A DNA stretch of 64,000 nt from Apostichopus japonicus (GCF_037975245.1 NC_092577.1:6849001-6913000); one strand, 5' to 3'; positions 1 to 13,128 are shown, counted from the first letter of the stretch. Notes: generated by a model from the sequence alone, not told the origin. Program-made: numbers and translations.

Positions 1-792
1 TGTTAGCAACGCTTTCTTCGTCTTCCCCGGTAACAGCCTTGCGAATGTACTGGTCGCGTGCTGTTTCGTCAAAACCAACTAACCTAACATATTTTGTGTT
101 TGATTTGTCATAGTCCTTCGGAAGATATCTGGTGGTCAGCGTGACGTCAATATCCCCAAACAGATTTCTCGTAATGATACGTCCTACGTCACTTCCGGTG
201 GCGCCATCCCTATCAGGAAACTCATCATACCCGTCCAGGAGTACCTTAACAGAAGAACAGCTTTCAATGATATTTTTAATATCAGAAGATTTGATTCGGG
301 GATCGTTTGGTGCTAAGAACAGTTTAATTGCTTGATAGATAGATATCTTGCTGTTCAGCTGTCTCAACCGGAGAAGAATTAGAATCTCTACGTCTTTAAA
401 AGGTGAATCCTTTACACCATTGCACCAATCATAGGCGAGCTGTAGGGTCACTGTTGACTTACCATACCCGGCTTCTGCTTCTATGATGCGCCGTTTGGCT
501 TTCATTCGAGGGTCTGTGAAGATATCTTTGTACGAGTCCACACGTTCCCATGGTCCTTCTTTCTCCTTCGTTGCTCCTTCAACAATGTAGATCTCTGTAC
601 CGCCCTCAACAAATACCTTGTCAACACAATATAGTCTGTCCTTGATGTACGGTATGGGCTGGATTGCGTCATATTGTAGTTTATACCTTCTCTTCAGAGA
701 ATTGATGAGTATGGACTTCTTGTCTTTAATGAGAACAAAATGTTGATTTGTATACGTTATTCTTAGGTCAATAAAATTTGTGCGTTTCAGTG
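1..792 (-). CDS. NACHT-domain (NLR-type) exon, partial
   Basis: The minus strand is open without a stop from 792 to the window edge, giving about 264 residues. NACHT proteins are STAND-class NTPases that oligomerise on sensing infection or stress. An N-terminal linker (PIPYIKDRLYCVDKVFVEGG) precedes a Walker A region reading AEAGYGKST at about 452-478 and a Walker B region VLLDGYDEFPD at about 216-245. Both motifs and their spacing are typical of NACHT. The first P-loop position is Ala where most family members have Gly; GxGKST itself is intact. A segment LTTRYLPKDYDK fits sensor 1. The exon appears to start at 792 after TATATAAG on the minus strand, because an in-frame TAA lies just upstream and the acceptor avoids it. 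N-terminal adaptor domain and C-terminal repeats are not seen; the rest of the gene lies beyond the left edge, with possible 5' exons at higher coordinates. Confidence 0.88.
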
Positions 793-3700
793 CTTATATA
801 TAAACTGGAAACAAGCTGTGGCAGGCAATCTGTTTGATGTCACTGTTAACGACATAATTACACAAGTTCAATCGGAGTAATGTGCAAATTTATATCTCCT
901 TATATGCGCTCATATCTTATATAATCATTCAAATTGATTTGGTCAACTTAATAAGGTAGATGTCGATTTCAACTAGTATAATTCATTTCGAAAGTTCAGA
1001 AGATGTTGAATTTATTGGACCTTTGTGAATTAAGTTATTAATGACATTATAATATTTCAATTACTTTGCTCTCGATCTGATACAGGTGGCCTACCTTCTT
1101 TGGAACAAACTTAAACATTTTATGGCTGAACTCATTCCTGCCTAGCAGTCCAGGAGTTAAAAGTACGACATGTTTTTGGTGCATTTGATTACATCTACAT
1201 CAAGTGATTTTAATACATATCACATATCACATATCACACAATGTCACAGAAGTCAATCAATCAGTTTGATAACACCAATCTAGCTTTTTATTTAAAAAAA
1301 ATATAATAATTAAATCATGTTGACTATCGATCATACACTGTAAGATTAACTACAATGCTGAGGCTTAAGTCATTATCAATGTTTATTTTAACACCAGCCT
1401 TCCTATGCTAAGTTACTAATACAAAACTATGTAATTACAACAAACCTTGCACTGTAAGGCGCTCCATCGATTATGACGTCACAATAACTTTCGCGGGATA
1501 AACTTGGGTCTTCACTTTTCTTTTCCTTTGAGTGGTATTATCCATGATTATCTTTCAAAGCGATGATCTGTTGAATATATAGATACAGCATGCATGGATA
1601 AAACTAACTGAATAAAATTATCATAAATCAATGTATAATTATATAAGTCAACAGAACCAGTCACTTTACCAACAGATATCTGGCTCGACAAAGATTACAT
1701 CAAGGTGAATCTCTCCTTATCTCTTATTTACTGTTTATTGTTTACACAAAACATCGACCTTTGAAGTAATAAAATGTCAACCCACCCTGAAATATTAAAC
1801 TTTCTGTTTTGCTATTAATATTCACGATATCCTTTTATATTGTCAGCTACAGCTCATCATTTTAGATAGCGGGCTTCACAATCATTGCTAGGTTCTCTCT
1901 TAATTGTTGATACAACGTTTATTCATTTGCATGCTAAAGAATCTGTTTGAGTTAATTGTTATTATTCTATCGATGACATCAGATAAAACTGTAGTCAATG
2001 TTCATTGCAAAAAGTTCGGTAAAAATCTGTTTTCTTTTTTAAACATTTTCCAATTGGTCTTTAATGTGTGTTATGCAGCAAAACAAAGCGCACACGCGTG
2101 ACGCAATTTTTAACGTTGAGGATCGAATCAAATTTGTTAATTATTCCCTCAGTAACCTTTATTTGATTAAATTAAAGAGAAAGATGACACACTGTTATCA
2201 ATACACATACTTGTGTATAGTATTAGCCTACCAGGGTAAACTTGTGAGCCTAAGTTAAACTGCTGCTTCAAGCGCTACGACTGAATTTCGGGCAGAGGAA
2301 ATTAATTGTTGCGGTTCCTTGATTAGCCAATTAGGTTTAATCTCAAATTATTTATATTTGTCCACTAATTTCAGAAAAATAACATTTACGATGTTTTGTT
2401 CTGGTCACTAGGATAAAGCAAAATACATCAGTCACATGATTGCTTGCATACAAAGACAAAAATCCATAAATATAAGTTATATTTAATAAACTTAACCTTT
2501 TCATTCTATTGTTCTAATATTAATATTCTTCCGGATTATTAGGAAATTTATTGAATTGAAACATACAGTAATGTTTCACAGTGGTTTTACTGAGCTGATA
2601 GAACCACATTCCCACCGGGTAAGCATATTCTAACTTATTCAATGTTCTCTTTACTTCCCACATATATGCCTAACTTATACCATGTTCTATGAACTTCCCA
2701 CTAGATTTATTTTAGAAAAACTTATTCAATTGTCCATATATTTCATAAATCATGTATACCATGTTCCATACGGATAGAAAGTGAGACAACTGCATCTCTC
2801 TCAGGAATTTAGTTGCAAGCTCAAAATAAGCCTGTTTTTTGAGGAATCTTCTAAATTATTTCGATATCCGATTCATTCATTTAATTTAGACCTAAGCCCA
2901 AAGGCGTAACTCCTGCTATGAAAGTATTACAATTCTAAATGTCTGTTTCGAACAGCCTCACTGTTAGTATATTTATGATCTGGTCTGACAGCAATAACGT
3001 GAAAGGATAGCACATGTTCTGATTGGAAGAGACATGTTGTAGCTGCATGAATGACCTATCAAATAACCAGGATTTACATAATAAGAGTTTGACTAACATG
3101 AGCTTAACATTATTCCCTTCAAATGAATGAAATATTACAATCGACATGGAAATATGATCATACAGACATGGAAAATAATTCTTATAAATTGAAAATACCT
3201 TGAAGACGCAATGTTTATATAGTAATCTGTTGTAATAAATTTAACTTAGCCTGTGTAATTTATGACGTGTTTAGTATATAAGTACATATATAGCTTCACA
3301 TCATTACTGTCTCACGTACGTTACTTACCAGTACGACCATCGATTTCTGGGTTTATCATCCAGAGTAGAATTTAGGTATAGAACCCTTTAATCCTTAAAT
3401 GCCAGATGAAAACCACGAAAAAAAAAGAACGTACGGAAACAGGAATGAAGAACATCTAATTAACAAGATGGCGTCGTGTAGTTCATGTGACGTGCTAACA
3501 TACGGCCATGGACGCTAACTAGATATCGGTAGGAATCATTGTATAGATTTAACTGTTCATGTTTTATAGTTTACACAATCAAAGACTTTATTTGATATCT
3601 GAAATTTATGCCTTGCTGTGTTTATTCTGTCATATCAGCCTTTTTAAAGTACCTGCTGTACGTATATGCATTGCTCTCAGTTACGTCTGTTAATACAAAC

Positions 3701-4250
3701 CATTGTAAGTTTCCGATATATTTTGTCCTATGTGCGTAATATGCCTGTAAAGTACGAAAACTGTTTAGATGAAACTACAAGCGGTGATGGCCAACTCTGT
3801 ATATGTCTTGACAAGAAATCTACATGTTGGTTTACGAAAATTAAAACAACGTAAAACCACTGTTTATGACACAAATATAAAAGAAAGAAAGAAATTATAC
3901 ATAATTTGACAAAAGAGAGTGTAGATATAATGAGCTACAGCGGGATTCTAACAAGTAAGATTAAGATTGCAAGAGTCCGTGATAAGAGTCCCGTTGTAAA
4001 AACAGATAATATTTTGTTCTGTTCAAATTGATCGTCCTGGTCAGTTCTCCTTTGTCGATTAACTTCAGTAAGGCAGGATTTCAATGAACGGAAGAACTCA
4101 GTTATAGTTTAAGTCATCAACAATGCCTTTTTTGTATAAACAAGTTCGATGTTTACAAATTATAGAATCATGTTAGAAAACTGAGAAGAAAATTTCTTTT
4201 TTTCATTTAAAGAACTTTATATGCTTCAGTTAGGCAACAATATGGTCCAG
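793..4250. other. AT-rich non-coding stretch
   Basis: No coding similarity or splice-bounded frame could be supported here. The sequence is AT-rich with short simple runs only. It lies upstream of the minus-strand NACHT exon and may be intronic to that gene. A loose duplication of a motif around 'aacttattcaatgttct' and 'cttcccac' is visible near 2620-2710. Confidence 0.4.
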
Positions 4251-4669
4251 TAGTGCAATGTCGTTCACAGGATATCAAAGGTCTGGGAGGAGAGGTGTAG
4301 AGGGAGGGGGGGGGGAGCTGGGTATCAGTTACTCTCTACTGTTTAAGGTATTGGAGCCTGAACTTTTGTGCTATGTCCAGAGGCGGATGAAGGACCTCAT
4401 AGAGTAGGGGGACTGAGCTGGATTATTGAAACAGGCTGCTATATGAGATGGGAGTCTGGAGATCCTGCCCTGGGGATATAAATAAAAATTTAGACATAAA
4501 ATTATGCACTATGCATATTTAGACTATAAAGCAGATCCATATAAGTAATTCTCAACGCAATGTTTACTTATGAATGATACCATAAGAAAGGGTGATGATA
4601 CAACCGTATCAAGGGTCAAATTCTCATCAGGATGATTGCAACAATCCACCGAGAAAACCATTTCAGAAC

Positions 4670-4835
4670 CACTGACGATCGGAGACGTGACCATGACCCA
4701 CATGAACTACCCTACACCCTTGCGCCCCGACTGACGATCCGAGATGGGGCCACGGCCTACATCCCCTGACTGACGATCCGAGATAGGGCCATGGCCCACG
4801 TGCCCTCCTCCACCCCTTGCGCCCTGCACTGTAGG
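4670..4835. repeat. Degenerate GC-rich tandem repeat, about 3 copies
   Basis: The phrase 'actgacgatc(c/g)gaga' recurs at about 4672, 4730 and 4770. The second and third copies continue with 'gggccacggcc' or 'gggccatggcc'. Units are roughly 40-58 bp and imperfect. Open frames on both strands across it are by-products of the repeat. Confidence 0.6.
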
Positions 4836-5059
4836 AGCGTCGAATGCCAGGTCCGGTCCCGAGGACAATGCCCGGCCCCCTCTTTTCACTGACACATTTC
4901 ACATATTTTTTTTTATATCCCCTCCATACTTCTCCCGGGCGCAATATGATTGCGAGGCCCTCAGACTGCAAAATGATGCTATCATTATATCACGTCAACT
5001 CCAATTTATACGGCTATGCTTGCGTGTTTTATAAAACTCATCAACTTTCCACATTATTT

Positions 5060-5150
5060 AGGGGAGGGGAAGAGAGAAGAGGGAAAGGAGATGAGGGGGA
5101 GTGGAGGGGGAGGTAGAAGCAAGGGAGGGGTAGGGGAAGGGCGGGGGCAC
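5060..5150. repeat. Polypurine (G/A) low-complexity tract
   Basis: About 90 bases are almost purely G and A on the plus strand, with many GGGG and GGGA runs. This gives false Gly/Arg/Glu-rich frames. Triplex or G-quadruplex formation is possible in principle. Confidence 0.8.
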
Positions 5151-5159
5151 GTGTTCCCA

Positions 5160-6430
5160 TTTACCCAGTGGCTACGGTACTTTATATATTTACTGTACAC
5201 AATAGTACGTATACAGGCAGGCATACGCAGGTATCCATATATCAGTGAATCGAATGAGATGTTGTTTATAATAGAGACGACACGCCGGTACCACTTTGTC
5301 AAGAAGAGTCAATTACTGAATCAAAGTTAACTGTTCAGAGAAATCTCGTGCTATGCTAAGCATGGCTAATGAGGGAAAACTTGACCAAAGGCAGATCACG
5401 CCGTACTATAAACACAAGAAGCCTATCTAGTAACAATATAACTATAATTCTGGTTTAATACCCACTCATATCACCGGAAATGGCACTTCTCGGGCTTGAA
5501 AATAACCAGCCAGATGTAAAACTTTACCTGAGAACCATTTTTTCCCCTCCATCCATAACCTTTTCGAAGATTGTCAAACATCATGTTCGACCTCATTGCA
5601 TCCCCTGTGGATCATTGCTATTGTAGGTGATTCTACGTCGCGGCCCACGATACCCGTCAGCCCTACTTTCAAGGTTTTAAGCCCATTATTTTTTCAGAAT
5701 TTAAAAATTCACATTTCTCCTGGAATAGATATAATTCAAAACATACCCATATTGTTGCAAAAAAAATCATCTTTGGACAACCAGTACAGAAAAACCTCCT
5801 TCAAACCCTAAGAGACCGGTCAAAATTGCACGAGTAGAGGTAAGTATGATGAAGAATGTTGGTCAGGGAATTTTCGAAAATCCAGGCAGAGCTAGTTTAT
5901 TGGTGTATAAATATTAAAACCTCTTATGACAGCTACTATAAAACTTCGTTTCGTTGAAGGAAATGAAAATGAAACAGATATTTCCGAAACAAACCAAACA
6001 CTACACACATAGACAGTTTGGAGGCTATTTATCCTGGGACGCCATTTTTATGCTCACTGATATGATGTGATATATGTTGTTTGCTTAACAAATTTGAATA
6101 ATTCATGTGAGACTGAAATAAGTAACTGTTATCTGTTTATTGTGCAATGCCCTACGTTCTTTTCATTTCGAAAGACGCACATGCAGTTTCAAGTTCATGG
6201 CACACTGAAGGCTTCCCTTCTCTATGTGCCTCCACTTAAGGGAAGATCTCGGGATTTTCATCCCTAGATATCGCTAGATATTGATAGATATCCATACAGT
6301 TCAGTGTCCTTAGGATATCTTGGGATTTTCGGGGCCTGATCTTGGGAAATTGCAACGTCGGGAGTGGTCACACTCACTAATGCACAATCCAAGCACTTCG
6401 TCCTCGTTCTGGCGTAGTGACGAATGTTCA
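5160..6430. other. Non-coding stretch
   Basis: I see no supported gene. Short frames here lack similarity to any family I recognise and lack paired splice sites. Confidence 0.4.
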
Positions 6431-6439
6431 AAATAGAAC

Positions 6440-6845
6440 AAAATAGAATTTGCATGGGTTATACGTAGGTATCAACATACGTGTTTTAGTATTTTTTTCT
6501 TTGAGTGCATGAATGGGGTCGGATATGATGAGGGGAGGTGGTAAAGAGGGCAAGGAGAGCCGGCTGTTGAAAGGGGTGGTATATTGGTCTTATTCATTTT
6601 TTAAAAAGAACGCCCAAAATTTGATGCAATGTACAACATAGACAGGGATTTTGCATGAGTTATGGGCGGATATAAGTGTTTCAGTATGTTTTTCTTGGGT
6701 AAAATGGATGGTATCGGATAGATGGATGTTGAGGTAGGGAGGGCAAGGAGAGCCGGCTGCTGAAAGGGTGGCATAATGGTCCTATTTATTTTAAAAGGAC
6801 CCCCACCATTTTCTAAAATGTATAACATAGACAAGGGATATGATG
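6440..6845. repeat. Tandem duplication, about 200-bp unit, two copies
   Basis: Two adjacent copies share 'gcaaggagagccggctg(t/c)tgaaagg' (about 6550 and 6745), a preceding 'tgcatg(g/a)gttat' and a following 'acatagaca(g)ggga'. The copies differ by substitutions and small gaps, so the duplication is not recent. Confidence 0.8.
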
Positions 6846-7057
6846 AAATGTTTACACATGCATTTGCAACAATAATAGTTCCAGTGGCGTAATCTGTTAA
6901 GTTGGAACTATTATGAAGCACACAGACTACGGAAAAGTGTGTGCAATTCTTCATTTTTCAAGTTAGTGTATTACGTGAATTGTCTCTGACAGTAGTTTCT
7001 TAGTATCCTTCAAAAGTTTGGGAAGCTTTTTCACTATACGGAATGTGAAATTTTTCA

Positions 7058-7370
7058 TACGCTCCAAGGCATATTCATAATATCCAACCCAACCTCGTGT
7101 GAATCCTCAGATTTAAAGAAGGAAACAAATGTACCATTGTTCAAGTGTTTTCAAGTTGTACTATAGTATGTTGTTCCTTCTTTATATTTCCTTCCAGTAT
7201 ACATATAAAAAACTTCTTACGCTCACAGGCACATTCATAATATCCAACCCAACCTCGTGTGAATCCTCATATTTAAAGAAGGAAACAACTGTGCCATTGT
7301 TCAAGTTTTTTCAAGTTGTACTGTAGTATGCTGTTCCTTCTTTTTATTTCCTTCCAGTATGCATATAAAA
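7058..7370. repeat. Tandem duplication, about 158-bp unit, two copies
   Basis: Both copies run from 'cgctc(c)a(a/c)aggca' through 'ttcataatatccaacccaac', 'tttaaagaaggaaacaa', 'caagttgtact' and 'ttccttccagta'. They are about 90 percent alike by eye. No conserved frame is shared. Confidence 0.88.
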
Positions 7371-7521
7371 TTTATAGAGAGGAGTCATATTATACCTCAA
7401 CAAGAAGAATAACTAATATAATTTTGTTTTTTTTAAGATGATAGGATACCGAACAGTCCAAGAATAACTAATATAAAAGGGGAGAAAAAGTCAAGATGAT
7501 AGGATATCATATAAAATACAT

Positions 7522-8640
7522 CTACACATACAAAAGTAAATACATAAAACGATATAACAAACAAACTACAACAAACATTTCAAGTGCTTGAATGGAATGT
7601 ATTAAGCAGCACGGTAAATAAATGAGTTTCTGTAAACTTACGTTCGGTATTTTGTGGGGATTCCTTATATTTCTGCTCGATTTGTGCAGGAGACTTTTTA
7701 GTACAGTATACAAAGGGTGCTTCTGATCACTGTAAATCCTATTAGCAATTCTTGTAAACTCAGGTCTTGCAGCAGCATTTACTTTTTCTAAAAGTATAGG
7801 CAATCTAAATTAAATATAGCCGATATGTATTTAAGAAACTTCATTCTTCTTTCTTTGCTTTTTTGCAATATAAATGGTACCAAACAGGCACTGTATAGAT
7901 CACATGTGCCAGGTTGAATAACAGTATTGAAAACATTTTCCTTAGCATTTTCGTTAAAGAAAGACACAACGTAAGCCACACTAGATACTTTGTAATATAC
8001 TTTTTTTAATACCTTGATGTTTTGCAAGAAAAGGTCAAACTGTCGTCGATGTATACTCCCAGTACTCAGTTTTGGAGGTTCTAGCCACCTCAGCTCCCTC
8101 AATAATAATACGTTGCGATCTTGATAGAATGAGACTTTCATTTTTTATGGTTTTATTTTCGAAAACAAATTTCCTTTATTTTTGGGGTTACACAATAAAG
8201 TCTTGCGGTCACATGTTGGAACTATGTCATTTACAGAACACTGAAAATTTCATTGGTCAGTTTCAACAACGCTCTTAGGACTTGTGCATGATATAGCAGT
8301 ATCATCGGCATATTTTGTAACAGAAATGTGTGAGTTTAACCTAATTTCATAAGTATATATAGTAAATAGAATTGCATATAATGGACCCCTACCCCCAAGG
8401 CACACCAACCTTTATTTCCGATATTTGCGATAACCCTTTATCCAACTTTACTTGTCTGGACCATCCTTGAAAAAAATGTGTCAGCCAATAAAAAGACATG
8501 TTACTTTGATACTTTGATTACTTTGAAGATCCTTCATTAATTGATTTGGCAAGACAGTATTAAACGCGCTTGAAAAGACCCCGCCTTTGTTATAATTCTT
8601 TCCTTACAAACTTAATGAGACACAATATCATGGATTAATC
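7522..8640 (-). mobile_element. Decayed non-LTR retrotransposon (LINE) reverse transcriptase
   Basis: Read on the minus strand, the segment contains the RT catalytic box KYADDTAI (near 8285-8320), an upstream SAFNTVLP-like block (near 8550-8590) and a LYAILFTIYT-like block. Downstream comes a C-terminal part with ARPEFTRIANRIYSDQ (7700-7790), typical of the tail of CR1/Rex-like LINE proteins. The frame is broken by stops and frameshifts, including one between the YADD region and the 117- and 93-codon open pieces at 8141-7788 and 7803-7522. No endonuclease domain is visible, so this is a 5'-truncated dead copy. Exact clade is inference. Confidence 0.8.
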
Positions 8641-9225
8641 AAACGTTTGATATGGATATGGATGCTTTGAGTGGCTTGCAACTTCCGTTTTGGAACAGCA
8701 AGTGACCTCTCCTTTCTTATGTCAAGCAACCTTATGGGTTAACAATCCCAATGTATGGAAACCAGGGCTGAGGGTGTATCAGTTTGGTGATGTTCATTTG
8801 GTTTTAATCCATATTCTGACTTGGTTTATTTTTCCAATAGGTCTGGTATAACTTCCCCATGATCCCGAACTTCTTAGCCTGTGGACGAAAACATCCAAGG
8901 TTCTGTCAAATCTGAAGGTTGCTATACACATTTTCTAGTAACTTGGTCTAAAAGCCCCACCTCCTTCCCCTCGTCCTTTTAGCAAAATAACTACTTATTG
9001 TATAAACTATGCTAGTACCTTCCAAAGTTTCATGTAAAAGTATGTGACCTTCAAATATGTCACTAGGTATTACTCAGCCAGATAAAGGTAGTTTTAAGTT
9101 AGGCTAGAGTAATGCTCGTGAGGAGCAAAGCCGCCAACAGCTAAGAGAAATTAAGGGTAATTGCTATTGTAAGAGTAATAGCAACTTCTTTTTCTTTTCT
9201 TTTTTCCTTTTTCTTTCTTTTTACC
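8640..9225. other. Non-coding stretch
   Basis: Nothing was found that codes. The end (about 9185-9230) is a T/C-rich tract leading into the SINE. Confidence 0.35.
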
Positions 9226-9508
9226 TTTTACCAAGGCACTTTATCTCCGTTGCCTCTCTTCACGCAGGTGTATAAAATGAGACTTGCGAGTTAACTTGTG
9301 GATATAGTTGCGTGCACTGGTTTGCGGCTGCACCCTATGGAAAGTCGCCCGGGGGAACCCATGCTTGTGGTGCACTGTGCTGCCCCAGGAGAAATTGATC
9401 AAATCGTGCACACTTTGGTGTGTAGGTGTGACAAGTTACCAATGACCAGGGCTAAGTTGTACACGCTGTGGTACACTCTTTTTGGTGTGAATAGCGTTCT
9501 AAATGTTG

Positions 9509-9511
<3 letters not shown>
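9226..9511 (+). mobile_element. SINE body, headless copy
   Basis: The segment shares 'aaggcactt.atctccgttgcct', 'cttcac.caggtgtat', 'gtgcacactttggtgtgtag' and 'accaatgaccagg' with the copy at 17571-17870, which keeps its tRNA-like head. Here the head is missing or replaced by a pyrimidine tract. A (TAA)n tail follows at once. Any open frame across it is incidental. Confidence 0.82.

Positions 9512-9570
<59 letters not shown>
9511..9570 (+). repeat. (TAA)n microsatellite, SINE tail
   Basis: About 19 units of TAA run directly from the SINE end. The poly-Asn and poly-Ile frames across it are artefacts. Confidence 0.95.
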
Positions 9571-9573
<3 letters not shown>

Positions 9574-10380
9574 TAACCAGTCCTTGGATATTGTTTGGAC
9601 GTTTCGATGTTTTGGTCGGTATCCGACAGCCTCTTTTCCCTCCATCCGTCGATGGACCGTTTACGGCGATGGACCGTTTACGTGAGTTACTAGTAATGGC
9701 TATGACAATCAGTATTATTATCATACTGCTGGAATGGAATGGCCTTTTCGAAACTGACCATTTAATGTTGCCTGCTATTAGACCAGCGACAGGTGTCGTT
9801 TGATTATACAATACAACGGAGAACGCACAAAGTGGCTACAGAAAGGTGAGCCATTTTCATGAAATTAATATGAAAACGTCAGTCAGAGTAAAACTCTTGT
9901 TAGCATAATTCAGAGCTCACCTCACTGTGATACCAAAAGGTGGCACTATTAATCGAGCATGAGAATACAATAACGTGACTGTTTAACTTTGCGCCTATTC
10001 AACAGATCGAGGTGTAACTGAGGCGTGATTTCTATTCTGTTCAAGAACAAAAAACCTCATTGCCATTTAGCACGTAATATGTGGGTCGATGGTAGTTACA
10101 TTCTGCATGTCAATGAATTGCTGTTATCATTGAGCGCCTAAACAGTCCTAACTCGGTCAAAAAGCTCCATTCCATTGATTTATGAGGACAACAGGGCAAA
10201 TCTCCAAATTTGGTTATATGAATACTATGATGCGTGTCGTACTGTCGATGGAAGTCGTCACACACTAACTTAGAATAGTTATTTTGCTTTTAACTTTTTA
10301 TCTTTATTAATCTTATTACGTCGCATATGTTATATGTTGTGTTCTGATCCTAATAGTTTCAATGAAGCCATAATTTTGAC
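9570..10380. other. Non-coding stretch
   Basis: No gene was recognised. A short direct repeat, 'cgatggaccgtttacg' twice in a row, is at about 9650-9682. Confidence 0.4.
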
Positions 10381-10384
10381 TAGA

Positions 10385-12060
10385 AGTTTAATGTTGAAAG
10401 TCCCATTCCTCAGTGAACTTCTCAAATACCTTACGTTTCAACTGGCGAGTATTATCACTAAATAGAATCTCTGTGATACCATGTCGACCAAAAATGCTCT
10501 TGAGTTTGGCTACAACCGCACTTCTAGAGGTTGTTGTCAGACTGATAACCTCTGGGTAGTATGAATGATATTCAGACACTAGTAGATATTCTTTGCCTTC
10601 CCAAGTAAACTAACTTGCACCAACGTTTTGCCACGGTCTCTCTGTGACTTCATGTAGCAAAAGTGGTTCTACTTTTTGTTTGTTTCTGAATCACTGGCGT
10701 GTGTCACATTTCCTTTCCATTGAAGCTATTTGTCTTGGCCCATGCCAGGCCAATACAGGGTTTCACGTGCTCGAGACCTGCATTTCTCGATGTCCTGGCT
10801 TGCAAAATATTAATTTACGGAGTGATTTAGGAACAACGATTCTTTTGCCATTGAATAATACCCAGCTTACATGCCATACGTTCATCTCTTACATTCCAAA
10901 ATAGCTCTTTTGAAAAGATCGGAATCAATGCTTTATGATCCGTCCAACACTGACCTTTGGACCACATACAAATTAGTGAAAACGTTCACAAGCATACGTC
11001 ATAGCCAGGAACCCTTTTTATTTACTTTTATTTGAGCGTATATTTCGTTTCAGCTACTGTCATTGCTCTAAATGCATATGTGTGTATATGTATGCATATA
11101 AGATCCTCCTGCAAGCAGGAACTCGCGAAGAAGCCTAATTGGCTTATCAAAGCCGCAAGCTGACCGAAGTCAGTTTCTCACATTCATATTTAACGTCCAT
11201 GATTATGAATTGTCAATTGTCAACAACTCTGTAACTGGACGACGTACATTAATCTGGGAGTGACACGAACCGGGACCTTATGATTGAAAGGCACCGGTGT
11301 TAACCACTGAGCTAACACTCCAGTAATATTTATGCGGTAACACTGCCCATAACCATGAAATGATGCGTCAGCAGAGATGCTTACTTATTTGTAAGGGTCA
11401 TTTAACTTTAGTACAGGATCTGTTGAAAGAAGCCCGTTGAACCTTGGGGCAGGGTAAATAAACCCTTTTAGTTTTTACAGTGTACTGTCGTGCTCTTTTT
11501 TTGTCGAGCCCCATACGATTACGTCATCCATGAACGTATTGACACCACTAAATGAATTTTCTAGTGAATTTGTCTTTTGTTATGACATACCTCAGGAGCT
11601 GACACAATTCCAAATGGTAACTTGAGAAATCTGCACCTCCCAAATGGGGTTAAAAATGTACAAATCGTTGAGCTGTCGTCATCAAGACAAATTTGCCAAA
11701 ATCCTGACGATGCTTAAATTTACTGACAAATTTAGTATTTGCAAATTCGGCCATAATCTCCTCCCATGAGGGTAACTTGTAGTGTAACCTCTCTATGTGC
11801 TTAATTAAGGTTCAAGGGGTCTAGGCATACCATGATTTGGACATTCTCCTTACCCACAACCACTAAGGAACTCACCCACTCTGTTGGTTCATCAACCCTT
11901 TTTATAGTCTTGGCCAAGTCATTTGTCATACTCTTTTCCTTGCGTGCAAACTGTACATACCTCAGAGTCCGTTTATGCCTATCACGAATGTGCTTGCCCA
12001 CTGTATTTAACATGCCCGAGGATCTGTCCGATACAAACATCTAGCATCATTTGAAAGCGT
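10385..12060 (-). mobile_element. Ty3/Gypsy-type LTR retrotransposon remnant (RT and integrase)
   Basis: Minus-strand reading gives RT near 12040-11800 (EPTEWVSSLVVV and VCLDPLNLN), then RFLKLPFGIVSAPEV (about 11640-11590) and FMDDVIVWGSTKKEHD (about 11560-11500), the YxDD box with Phe for Tyr. After the SINE inserted at 11095-11330, integrase appears: a zinc-binding-domain-like piece (GLEHVKPCIGLAWA, about 10780-10735), WEGKEYLLVSEYHSYYPEV and AVVAKLKSIFGRHGITEILF (about 10610-10450). The order RT then integrase fits Ty3/Gypsy. RNase H is missing, frames are broken and no LTRs were seen, so it is inactive. Confidence 0.88.
11095..11330 (-). mobile_element. tRNA-derived SINE inserted in Gypsy remnant
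   Basis: On the minus strand the head (about 11324-11258) begins GGAGTGTTAGCTCAGTGG, an A-box-like sequence, and has a B-box-like GGTTCGTGTCACTCC about 30 bases further on, with a CTTTCAA anticodon-loop-like stretch between. The body ends in a GC-rich part with 'ctgcttgcagg', a short self-complementary hairpin near 11105-11125. It splits the Gypsy remains, so it is younger. Confidence 0.75.
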
Positions 12061-13128
12061 TACCGGGGGCGTTCTTTGGGCAGCACAGCATAGATACAAT
12101 AGATTTTGTGTTCTGATCCGTGAAAGTTAAGGACATGTCAGCTGTGATGATGGGGATGATAACTGTCGTTAATTAATTGCCATGTCAAGGGCGGTCTGCC
12201 GAATGGATGTACCTCACATTTATAACAATGATTACATAACGTTAACATATGACGGTCGTGTGTGCTCTCAAGCCTGCTGATTTGTAGCGAGCGCAACAAC
12301 AACAATACGGCAACCAATGAAGAAACATTATCAGTGGTATGTACAACGTGGAGGGGGGAGGAATAGGAAAAGGGGGTACTCACCTTCATCGCTAGTTGGG
12401 TAAAATATTACAGTCAGTTTTTTTTTCTTCAAAGTTTGAAATACATCGGCCATACGATTAAGGAAGAGTTCACGACAAACGTTGTTTGCACAAATTTGGT
12501 CAAGTTTGACTATTGACCTTTCTTGATCACGAAATGTTTACGTGTTTACATTAATTTAGTCGCTGAAAACTTGAAGTGTCATATATCCTATATCATTTTG
12601 GTTTTTGACCACCTGAAGTTTTGGGTTATTTGACCTGTGATCTTTGATTCTATTACGTCATTAGTCACGGAGGTAATACATCTTATGTTCTTGCATAGAC
12701 CTACTATATTTGAAGTCCATTGCCTTACAGTTATGAGACTTTCCGAAACACATTTTCAAGCACTTCCGCACATACACACAGAGAAAAAAGAACGAAAACC
12801 TTTCCTCACCCGACACATAAATAGAAGCCCCTATCGGCCCGTTTCCTACATGGGAATGATGGACAACCTGGTACCTGTACATTTGCCACGCCATGCATTT
12901 CCATGGCAACCATAAGAGCAATAATATGCAGTAACAGCCAACTGACTACAATAAATCATTCATATATTACGTTGATAGGGATGCGATAAAACCGTGAGCA
13001 CTCCGTGCGATTGCGCATTAAAGAAAACCTGTTACGCTTTACAAATCCACGCATTTCATGCTTTATTTCCATGCTTTGCTTACATCCATCCATGCACATC
13101 CATGCTTTACTTCCAATCACTGAACAAA
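12061..13128. other. Upstream region of the NXPE-like gene
   Basis: No coding frame can be supported. Short frames near 12637-12921 on both strands overlap and resemble nothing known to me. The NXPE promoter should lie here or further upstream, but no clear TATA element stands out. Confidence 0.35.

Noticed and set aside
4663-5330. Several overlapping Gly/Arg/Pro-rich frames
   Set aside because: They come from GC-rich tandem repeats and a polypurine tract.
9452-9811. 119-codon minus-strand frame and poly-Asn plus-strand frame
   Set aside because: They run through the (TAA)n tail of a SINE and are artefacts of the repeat.
11258-11324. Functional tRNA gene on the minus strand
   Set aside because: The cloverleaf is imperfect and the sequence continues into a SINE tail within Gypsy debris.
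12637-12921. Overlapping 92- and 86-codon frames upstream of the NXPE gene
   Set aside because: They overlap on opposite strands, resemble no family and have no splice or start support.
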